Source: Mimachlamys varia
Taxonomy: Eukaryota; Mollusca; Bivalvia; Pectinida; Pectinidae
Assembly: GCA_947623455.1 (NCBI GenBank)
Contig: OX392528.1
Span: 696,001 to 760,000, forward strand
DNA length: 64,000 nt
Direction of reading: 5' to 3'
Part shown: positions 50,401 through 62,400 of the stretch, piece by piece
Layout of the letters: each line of letters starts with the position of its first letter
Numbering within the stretch: the first letter of the stretch is position 1
Translations under genes and position numbers: made by a program
Notes under the pieces: model-generated
Seen by the model: the letters and a program-made list of their open reading frames with translations, nothing else
Told to the model about the DNA's origin: nothing
The model's database searches: none

Positions 50401-53400
50401 TAGATTGAGCGGGTCGAGTGTCTATGTATTAGCTATTTGATTTATTGGCAGGACGAGCGGGTCGAGTGTCTATGTATTAGCTATTTGTTTTACTGACAGG
50501 ACGAACGGGTCGAATGTCTATGTATTAACTATGTGTTTTACTGACAGGACGAGCGGGTCGAGTGCCTATGTATTAGCTATGTGTTTTACTGACAGGACGA
50601 GTGGGTCGAGTGTCTATGTATTAGCTATTTGTTTTACTGACAGGACGAGTGGGTCGAATGTCTATGTATTAACTATTTGTTTTACTGACAGGACGAGTGG
50701 GTCGAATGTCTATGTATTAGCTATTCGTTTTACTGACAGGACGAATGGGTCAAATGTCTATGTATTAGCTATTCGTTTTACTGACAGGATGAACAGGTCG
50801 AATGTCTATGTATTAACTATTTGTTTTATTGGCAGGACGAGCGGGTCGAGTGTCTATGTATTAACTATTTGTTTTACTGACAGGACGAGCGGGTCGAGTG
50901 TCCAATGGCAGAGTGTACAGGATGATCACACGTTACTTCTGGGAACACTTCATACAAGACTTTGGCATTCCAGAAATGCAGGTATATGATTAAATCTGCC
51001 ATGTTTCTGACCAATTCTATTTTACAAATATGCCAAAAAAAAAAAATGAGATTATAAATTTTTCACATTGATTTCTGCTGTACGTCTTGTTATGACTTGT
51101 AAAGGAAGTTGCCCTTTAAATTTGGACTTTGTGGGTATGTGAATTACTCTATCCTTTTGTGAGTATGTGAATTACTCTATCCTTTTGTGAGTATGTGAAT
51201 TACTCAGTCCTTTTGTGAGTATGTGAATTACTCAGTCCTTTTGTAAGTATGTGAATTACACACTGTAGTCCTTTTGTGAGTATTTGAATTACTTGGTCCT
51301 TTTGTGAGTATGTGAATTACTCAGTCCTTTTGTTAGTATGTGAATTACTCGGTCCTTTTGTGAGTATGTGAATTACTCAGTCCTTTTGTGAGTATGTGAA
51401 TTACTCTATCCTTTTGTGAGTATGTGAATTACTCTATCCTTTTGTGAGTACGTGAATTACTCAGTCCTTTTGTGAGTATGTGAATTACTCTATCCTTTTG
51501 TAAGTATGTGAATTACTCAGTTCTTTTGTGAGTATGTGAATAACTCAGTCCTTTTGTGAGTATGTGAATTACTCAGTCCTTTTGTAAGTATGTGAATTAC
51601 TCAGTTCTTTTGTGAGTATATGAATTACTCAGTTCTTTTGTGAGTATGTGAATTACTCAGTCCTTTTGTGAGTATGTGAATTACTCTATCCTTTTGTGAG
51701 TACGTGAATTACTCAGTCCTTTTGTGAGTATGTGAATTACTCAGTCCTTTTGTGAGTATGTGAATTACTCAGACCTTTTGTGAGTATGTGAATTACTCAG
51801 ACCTTTTGTGAGTATGTGAATTACTAGGTCCTTTTGTGAGTATGTGAATTACTAGGTCCTTTTGTGAGTATGTGAATTACTTGGTCCTTTTGTGAGTATG
51901 TGAATTACTTGGTCCTTTTGTGAGTATGTGAATTACTTGGTCCTTTTGTGAGTATGTGAATTACTTGGTCCTTTTGTTAGTATGTGAGTTACTCTATCCT
52001 TTTGTGAGTATGTGAATTACTTGGTCCTTTTGTGAGTATGTGAATTACACACTGTAGTCCTTTTGTGAGTATTTGAATTACTTGGTCCTTTTGTGAGGAT
52101 GTGAATTATTCAGTCCTTTTGTGAGGATGTGAATTACTAGGTCCTTTTGTGAGTATGTGAATTACTATGTTCTTTTGTGAGTATGTGAATTTTTTGGTTC
52201 TTTTGTGAGTATGTGAATTACTCCGATTTTTTAACATTACAGCGCTGTCCTCTGGAACGTATTATACTCCACGTTAAAGTACTTGACCTTGGAGAACCCA
52301 AGGCCATCCTAGCTCTGGCCCTGTCCCCACCTAATCTGGACGACATAGAGAAAACCATACTCCTACTGAAAGAGGTTTGTATAACCTCATTATCTGTATA
52401 GAGAAAACCATACTCCTACTGAAAGAGGTCTGTATAACATCAATATCTGTATAGAGAAAACCATACTCCTACTGAAAGAGGTCTGTATAACATTAATATC
52501 TGTATAGAGAAAACCATACTCCTACTGAAAGAGGTCTGTATAACATTAATATCTGAATAGAGATAACCATTCTCCTACTGAAAGAGGTTTGTATAACATC
52601 AATATCTGTATAGAGAAAACCATACTCCTACTGAAAGAGGTCTGTATAACATTAATATCTGTATAGAGAAAACCATACTCCTACTGAAAGAGGTCTGTAT
52701 AACATTAATATCTGTATAGAGAGAACCATACTCCTACTGAAAGAGGTCTGTATAACATCAATATCTGTATAGAAAAAACCATACTCCTACTGAAAGAGGT
52801 CTGTATAACATCAATATCTGTATAGAGAAAACCATACTCCTACTGAAAGAGGTCTGTATAACATCAATATCTGTATACAGAAAACCATACTTCTACTGAA
52901 AGAGGTCTGTATAACATCAATATCTGTATAGATATAACCATACTCCTACTGAAAGAGGTTTGTATCACATTAATATCTGTATAGAGAGAACCATACTCCT
53001 ACTGAAAGACGTCAGTATAATATAAATATCTGTATAGAGAGAACCATACTCCTACTGAAAGAGGTCTGTATAACATCAATATCTGTATAGAGAAAACCAT
53101 ACTCCTACTAAAAGAGGTTTGTATAACATCAATATCTGTATAGACATAACCATACTCCTACTGAAAAAGGTCTGTACAACATTAATATATGTATAGAGAA
53201 AACCATACTCCTACTGAAAGAGGTTTGTATAACATCAATATCTGTATAGAGAGAACCATACTCCTACTAAAAGACGTCTGTATAACATAAATATCTGTAA
53301 AGAGAGAACCATACTCCTACTAAAAGACGTCAGTATAATATAAATATCTGTATAGAGAAAACCATACTCCTACTGAAAGAGGTTTGTATAACATCAATAT

Positions 53401-56400
53401 CTGTATAGAGAGAACCATACTCCTACTGAAAGAGGTCTGTATAACATCAATATCTGTATAGAGAAAACCATACTCCTACTGAAAGAGGTTTGTATCACAT
53501 TAATATCTGTATTGAGGGAACCATACTCCTACTGAAAGAGGTTTGTATAACATCAATATCTGTATAGAGAGAGCCATACTCCTACTGAAAGAGGTCTGTA
53601 TAACATAAATATCTGTATAGAGAGAACCATACTCCTACTGAAAGAGGTCTGTACAACATAAATATCTGTATAGAGAGAACCATACTCCTACTAAAAGAGG
53701 TCTGTATAACATTAATATCTGTATAGAGAAAACCATACTCCTACTAAAAGAGGTTTGTATAACATAAATATCTGTATAGAGAGAACCATACTCCTACTAA
53801 AAGAGGTCTGTATAACATAAATATCTGTATAGAGAGAACCATACTCCTACTAAAAGAGGTCTGTATAACATTAATATCTGTATAGAGAAAACCATACTCC
53901 TACTAAAAGAGGTTTGTATAACATCAATATCTGTATAGAGAAAACCATACTCCTACTGAAAGAGGTTTGTATAACATTAATATCTGTATAGATAAAACCA
54001 TACTCCTACTGAAAGAGGTTTGTATAACATCAATATCTGTATAGAGAGAACCATACTCCTACTGAAAGAGGTCTGTATAACATTAATATCTGTATAGAGA
54101 GAACCATACTCCTACTGAAAGAGGTCTGTACAACATCAATATCTGTATAGAGAGAACCATACTCCTACTGAAAGAGGTCTGTATAACATAAATATCTGTA
54201 TAGAGAAAACCATGCTCCTACTAAAAGAGGTCTGTATAACATTAATATCTGTATAGAGAGAACCATACTCCTACTGAAAGAGGTCTGTATAACATCAATA
54301 TCTGTATAGAGAGAACCATACTCCTACTGAAAGAGGTCTGTATAACATCAATATCTGTATAGAGAGAACCATACTCCTACTGAAAGAGGTCTGTATAACA
54401 TCAATATCTGTATAGAGAGAACCATACTTCTACTAAAAGAGGTCTGTATAACATCAATATCTGTATAGAGAAAACCATACTCCTACTAAAAGAGGTCTGT
54501 ATAGCATCAATATCTGTATAGAGAAAACCATACTCCTACTGAAAGAGGTCTGTACAACATCAATATCTGTATAGAGAAAACCATACTCCTTCTGAAAGAG
54601 GTTTGTATAACATAAATATCTGTATAGAGAGAACCATACTCCTACTAAAAGACGTCTGTATAACATAAATATCTGTATAGAGAAAGCCATACTCCTACTG
54701 AAAGAGGTCTGTATAACATCAATATCTGTATAGAGAAAACCATACTCCTACTGAAAGAGGTTTGTATCACATTAATATCTGTATTGAGGGAACCATACTC
54801 CTACTGAAAGAGGTTTGTATAACATCAATATCTGTATAGAGAGAGCCATACTCCTACTGAAAGAGGTCTGTATAACATAAATATCTGTATAGAGAGAACC
54901 ATACTCCTACTAAAGAGGTCTGTATAACATAAATATCTGTATAGAGAGAACCATACTCCTACTGAAAGAGGTCTGTATAACATCAATATCTGTATAGAGA
55001 GAACCATACTCCTACTGAAAGAGGTCTGTATAACATCAATATCTGTATAGAGAAAACCATACTCCTACTGAAAGAGGTCTGTATAACATAAATATCTGTA
55101 TAGAGAGAACCATACTCCTACTGAAAGAGGTCTGTACAACATCAATATCTGTATAGAGAGAACCATACTCCTACTGAAAGAGGTTTGTATAACATCAATA
55201 TCTGTATAGATAGTGTGTGTCTGAATGATAGAGTGTATTGCGAGCATATTAAATATAATTATGAACAAGTAGAGGTCCAGTTAATTAATAATCCTATTGT
55301 TCACAGGTAGGAGCACTGAGTACTCCGACACATGAAGTAGGCTGTCGCCATGACGGTGACCTTACCTTCGTAGGTCGCGTGTTGGCTGATGTTCCTGTAG
55401 ACGTACGACTTGGCAAGCTGTTGATCCTCGGCCACGTTTTTGGACTCTTGGAGGACTGCCTTATTATAGGTAAACTTGTCAAGTGTTGTCTAGCAGGACA
55501 GATGTCATAGACTGAGATTTCAGGTGATCATTCTCAAAAATGAAACATATATACATGTATATACAAACACTTAAGTGAAGTTGACATTATTACAAAGTTT
55601 ATAAAGAATATGAATTGATGTATATCTACAGCTGCAGCTCTGTCATTGAAGTCTGTGTTTGCTAGTCCGTACAAGAAACACCTGGAGGCCTACAGACACA
55701 AACTGGAATGGGCAGCTGGCTCCAGCAGCGACTGCATTGCTATCCTGAACGCGTACAGGGTGAGAAGTGACAGTTTATATAGGAGACTCTTAGTGTGCAG
55801 TGTATTGTTGATATAAACACATGACTATAACTACCCCTGGGAAAGTCTTAATCAGTCTATATACTGGAATCAGGTTGTCTGTCTGTAAACACAATGATGT
55901 ACCGGCTACTCCTCCAAGATATACTGGAGGAATTTCAATGAAACTTGTTCGCCATAATCCTTATACATTGTAGACGTGAGTAATCTATATCAGGTTGCAA
56001 AATTTGGGTTGCCATGGTAACTAGGTCACTATACTTTGTTATTGTCCAGACAATTCCTCATAAACCTGTGAACTGATTCAAGTGAAACTACACAGGAATG
56101 TGAGTAAGAGACCATGTGTAAATGTGGGGAAGGATGCATTTCCTGCAGATCAAGCGTTTATATGAGGTAGGTAGCTGATACTGAAAACACCTGTATGAGG
56201 TAGGTAGCTGAAAGATGTTTTTCTGCAGGAATTTTGGTTACCATGGTAACCCAGTCACAATACCAAAATTCTTCTGGAAAACTTCGTCAGGACAACTCCT
56301 CCTAAACCTATGAACCAAATTCAAGGGATCTACACAGGAATGTTACAGACTATGTGTAGATATGCATGCATATTTTATTTAACAGAAATTATGGTGGCCG

Positions 56401-59400
56401 TGGTAACCAGATCGTATAAACAAGTTTTGATATGATAATTTTGAAGTACGGTTGATGGAGTGACATTAGATTGTGATTACATTGACATTTTTTTATTCGC
56501 AGGAATGGGAGAAGAGGAAGATGTTGGGTGATTTCAAACGGCGCAGTCAGAAGGAGGTCTCATGGGGAAGGATGCATTTCCTGCAGATCAAGCGTTTATA
56601 TGAGGTAGGTAGCTGATACTGAAAACACCTGTATGAGGTAGGTAGCTGATACTGAAAACACCTGTATGAGGTAGGTAGCTGATACTAAAAACACCTGTAT
56701 TAGGTAGGTAGCTGATACTGAAAATACCTGTAATAATATAAAACACCTGTACGTGGTATCATAATAATATAAAACACCTGTACGAGGTATCATAATAATA
56801 TAAAACACCTGTACGAGGTATCATAATAATATAAAACACCTGTACGAGGTATCATAATAATATAAAACACCTGTACAAAGTATCATATAATAATATAAAA
56901 CACCTGTACAAGGTATCATTATAATATAAAACACCTGTACGAGGTTTCCTAATAATATAATACACCTGTACGAGGTTTCCTAATAATATAATACACCTTT
57001 ACAAGGTTTCCTAATACAGTAAACTCCACTTAATGTCACGTCGGTTAATATCACTTTTCGGTTATTATCACGTTTTCTTCATGCACCGTTTTTCCTGCTA
57101 TATAATCTATGTAATGCCATTCTTTTAATATCACTTGTTTCCAGGTGGATTTCGGTTAATATCACTTTTTTTTGGCCACTGTCACACAAAAATTACAGGT
57201 AAATGTTAGAAATAATTTCATATAAATGCCCCGGGGACTCAAGTTTCACACCTGAAATCGCTATGTAAACAACGCCGTGGTCATGATCAGCTGCGTCTTT
57301 TTCACACCTACCTGATCACTGCCGTACGCGTACTAGTCGAACAATAGATTGACTTGGCATACCGGAGCAAAGATTACACCTTTGGGTGAGGGAACCCATA
57401 CTTTTGTAATCTTATATAACGCCATGTGTACTTTAATGAGTTCCTAACACGAGTTCCATTTTTCATTTCAGCTCGTCTTAGATCGAATTCACGTTGTCGT
57501 GAAGAAGGCTTACAAGTGGATGGTCTTCCGTAAACATGACGAAATATAGATTGAAATTAAAATAAAAAGTGTCTTTTAAACAATAAGTGTCTAATTAATT
57601 TAAGCTAATGTTCACGTAAAATGCAGAGATATCGTCTTTGTTATGATTTTTAAATAGCCAAAGTATGACTCCGACATGCCGTGATTCTAGGCAGGCTGGT
57701 GAATAAATATAAGTGCCGAGACTAAATCTTATCGCGTGGTTGTTTTATTTGCATAGAGGTCATCCAATGAAACGGTAGCGCTATACAACCGACAATCTCT
57801 GTGTGAACACGATGTCGCACTTGCAGCGAATATCTAAAGAAATTAAACAAACCACAGATTTCACAAGCGAAAAACCAGTATACATATCAAGATAACGGTA
57901 AATATTTACGGAGTGTCATGATTTCAAAACACGAATTTGATGCAGAATACCAGCCACTTGTATGCCTAACGTTACATCATTAAAGTAGGCCTACTGCAGT
58001 AAACAATCGTAGTACGTTTCGTCCCTGGTTTCGTGTGAAGCTAGCCTACTGATAATATTACGTACGAACAATATATATGAAAATAAGTGCATTCCAGAAT
58101 AAAACCAAAGATTATACGGTCACTGGAGTGAAAAAAACATTGTTAGTGATAAAATATCTTTATTCAACAATCTTCTCTGTTGAGTCACAGCACTACGACA
58201 TTTAACCAAGTCCACTTCCGGTTTTGAGGGCTGAAAAATGTCAGAAAATACATTTTCTTTTAATATCATGTTCCGGTTAATATCATGTTTTCCCCGGACA
58301 AATGAGAAGTGATATTAAGCGGAGTCTACTGTAATATAAAACACCTGTACGAGGTTTCCTAATAATATAAAACACCTGTACGAGATATCATAATAATATA
58401 AAACACCTGTACGAGGTTTCCTAATAATATAAAACACCTGTACGAGGTTTCCTAATAATATAAAACACCTGTACGAGCTTTCCTAATAATGTAAAACACC
58501 TGTACGAGGTTTCCTAATAATATAAAACACCTGTATGAGGTTTCCTAATAATATAAAACACCTGTACGAGGTATCATAATAATATAAAACACCTGTACGA
58601 GGTTTCCTAATAATATAAAACACCTGTACGAGGTTTCCTAATAATATAAAACACCTGTACGAGGTTTCCTAATAATATAAAACACCTGTACGAGGTTTCC
58701 TAATGATATAAAACACCTGTAGGAGGTTTCCTAATAATATAAAACACCTGTACGAGGTTTCCTAATAATATAAAACACCTGTAGGAGGTTTCCTAATAAT
58801 ATAAAACACCTGTACGAGGTTTCCTAATAATATAAAACACCTGTACGAGGTTTCCTAATAATATAAAACACCTGTACGAGGTTTCCTAATGATATAAAGC
58901 ACCTGTCTAGATATAATACACCTGTACATGGTAGGTATCAATCTGATTGAAATGTAGACCCTTGTTCTCACTCCATTTTACAAGGATCTGACAACATCCA
59001 AAAAGAGGTTGTGTTCAGGTGACCTTTGTCACCTCTTGACCCCACACTCCAGTAGAATTGTCTAATTGGTGACAGTTGACCCTGCCATCAGAAGCCAGTC
59101 TTTTTGTCACAGCACTGCACATTCGCTTGTTGTGATGAAATGAGTAAACACACAGATAGGATTATGCAAGCTTTTTTGCCCACAAACATTCACATTCAAG
59201 ATTCTGGCAGCAGTAATTTGATTGGCTAATGCAAAAGGTCATCAGAAACATGACGCCATATGAGAAATTGTCAGATCTTGACACAGCAAAAATAAGTTTG
59301 AGCAGATAAAGATATGATATTTTAATCAGATTTGGTATGTGTTAAAATAATATAAAATATGTGTATGTGGTAGGTATCCGTATAATAATTTCATCTGAAG

Positions 59401-62400
59401 TTTTAAACCCAAGGTCATTAATAGAACACATCTGTGAACAGGTCCAGGAGCTAGTGAAGGAACTGGAAGCCAGACTCGGCAGCTTAAACATCCAGAAACC
59501 AAGACAGACACCAAACTACAAACGCAGGTTCTCCGAGGACCAAGAGAGGCTTCTCTTAAAGGTACGCTTTGGTGGTTACGAGTTACATTCTAGAAATCAA
59601 AAATTGTCAATATTGCTTCAACGTATCGTATCCTTTGCACCAACTGGTTGTTGTACCAATACATTTTTAATGCTTCAACGTTTTCATATCCTTTGCACCG
59701 ACTGGTTGTTGTACCAATACGTTCTAAACTTGTACTGCTTCAGGTGGTAATGGCAGGTGCTTTCTATCCCAACTTCTTCATCAAGGAGCCAATAGACGAG
59801 CAGGAGTCTAACAGGATCATGTCAGGTCACGACCCCTTCAACACTGTTATGGTATGTAATAATATGAGGTCACGACCCCTTTAACACTGTTATGGTATGT
59901 TATAATGAGAGGTCATGACCCCTTCAACACTTATGGTTTATATGAGGTCACGACCCCTTCAACACTGTTATGGTATTAATAATATGAGGTCATGACCCCT
60001 TCAACACTTATGGTTATGATGGAAGGTCATGACCCCTTCAACACTGTAATGGTTTGTATGTGAGGTCACGTACCCGTCAACACTAGTATTGTAATGTTGT
60101 AATGAAGTCAGGTCAGCACAAATCTGTTGTTTATTCTTATATCACATCAATACCTTAATACTCCGTGTCCGTTGGTCCTAGGTGAAGGGTTTACCAGCCA
60201 ATCAGGGAAGTCTATACAAGAGTGCTGTGGAGGACCATTTCAGGGATGTTGGCTACAGACCTTCCGCTTTCTTTGAGGAGACAAAGTATGTATAATGATG
60301 ATGGATATTTAAAAAGAGTATCATGTAGTGCTATGTAGTACACAATGTAACCGGCATAGAGATACTTAATTTGTGAGGCTATGTAATAGCTACTGACTTC
60401 GTTCTACTAATCTATTATGGCCTTTCCCCTAGGTAACTGTTCTCTTATAATGTTGTCTGGGGAGGTATAGTGCCCGAGCCGTTAGGCGAGGCCTCCCCAG
60501 ACAACACTATAAGAGAACAGTTCCCTCGGGATAGGGACATAATAGATTTAGTATATCACATGACTGTCATTCGTATATCACATGACTTTCATTTGAAAAT
60601 AAAATACGATATAAAATATGCTGGGCCTATGTGGAAATACCAGCATCTTATATTCCGAAATGTGCCATTTTGACAAACGACAGCAGTGAAACGGAAGTAG
60701 ACTTTGCAATGCCCCCTTAAGACGTAACACCACTTTTGACCTCAGGCTTCTTTTCCCATGGGCCGAACACGAGGTATAGTGCCCGCTGCCAGGTATAGTT
60801 CCCGTTGCTAAGGAAGGCAGATAATGAAACCAAATAGAATATGATAGTTATCCAATAGCCTTCCTAGATATTATTAGCTCACCTGGTCCAAAGGACCAAG
60901 GTGAGCTTATGCCATACCGTGGCGTCCGGCGTCCGTCATCCGTCGTCCGTCCGTTGTCCGTCATCCGTCGTCCGTCCGTCCGTCCGTCCGTCCGTCCGTC
61001 AACAATTGACTTCTTCTTCATAACCACTGATCAGAATTTAACTAAATTTGGTAGGAAGCATCCCTGTGTGGCTGGGATTCAAATTTATACAAATGATGGG
61101 TCTGACCCCCCAGGGACCTGAGGGAGGGGCCAAAAGGGGTCCATTTGGCAATATTGATATAAATGACTTCTTCTCTGGAACTAAGCAATGTATGGCATTT
61201 ATATTTCAGTGGTAGCATCCCTAGGTGGCTGGGATTCAAATTTATACAAATGATGGGGCTGACCCCCCAGGGGCCTGAGGGGCGGGGTCAAAAGTGTCTA
61301 TTTGGCTATATTGATATAAACCACTTCTTCTCTGGAGCTAAGCAATGTATGGCATTTATATTTCAGTGGTAGCATCCCTAGGTGGCTGGGATTCAAATTT
61401 ATACAAATGATGGGGCTGATCCCCCAGGGGCCTGAGGGGCGGGGCCAAAAGTGTCTATTTGGCAATATTGATATTAATGACTTCTTCTCTGGAACTAAGT
61501 AATGAATGGCATTTATATTTCAGTGGTAACATCCCTAGGTGGCTGGGAGTCAAATTTATACAAATGATGGGGCTGACCCCCCAGGGGCCTGAGGGGCGGG
61601 GCCAAAAGTGTCTATTTGGCAATATTGATATTAATGACTTCTTCTCTGGAACTAAGTAATGAATGGCATTTATATTTCAGTGTTAGCATCCCTAGGTGGC
61701 TGGGATTCAAATTTATACAAATGATGGGGCTGATCCCCCAGGGACCTGAGGGGCGGGGTCAAAAGTGTCTATTTGGCTATATTGATATAAACCACTTCTT
61801 CTCTGGAACTAAGCAATGTATGGCATTTATATTTCAGTGGTAGCATCCCTAGGTGGCTGGATTCAAATTTATACAAATGATGGGGCTGATCCCCCAGGGG
61901 CCTGAGGGGCGGGGCCAAAAGTGTCTATTTGGCAATATTGATATTAACGACTTCTTCTCTGGAACTAAGCAATGTATGGCATTTATATTTCAGTGTTAGC
62001 ATCCCTAGGTGGCTGGGATTAAAATTCATACCAATGATTGGCTGACCCCCCAGGGGCCTGAAGGGCAGGGCCAAAAAGGGTCCATTTGGCAATATTGATA
62101 TGAACAACTTCTTCTCTGGAACTAAGCAATGTATGGCATTTATATTTCAGTGGTAGCATCCCTAGGTGGCTGGGATTCAAATTTATACAAATGATGGGGC
62201 TGACCCCCAGGGGCCTGAGGGGCGGGGCCAAAACTGTCTATTTGGCAATATTGATTTAACAACTTCGATATATTGATATAACAAGAAGGGCCACACATAC
62301 ACTTATGAGTCATTCTTGTTTCATATCACATGAAACCAGTCGAGCGATACAGGCCCTCTGGGCCTCTTGTCATGTGATGTACTAAAAGTATATTGTTTAG

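Noticed and set aside
50531..50989. 152-codon frame with a 16-residue repeat (CFTDRTSGSNVYVLTI)
   Set aside because: It is the 48-bp array read in a frame different from that of TDRD9 exon 13.
60909..62231. Repeated 60-75 codon frames (FSGTKQCMAFIFQW / GMLPLKYKCHTLLSSREE types)
   Set aside because: They come from the 157-bp core of element D. No transposase motif.
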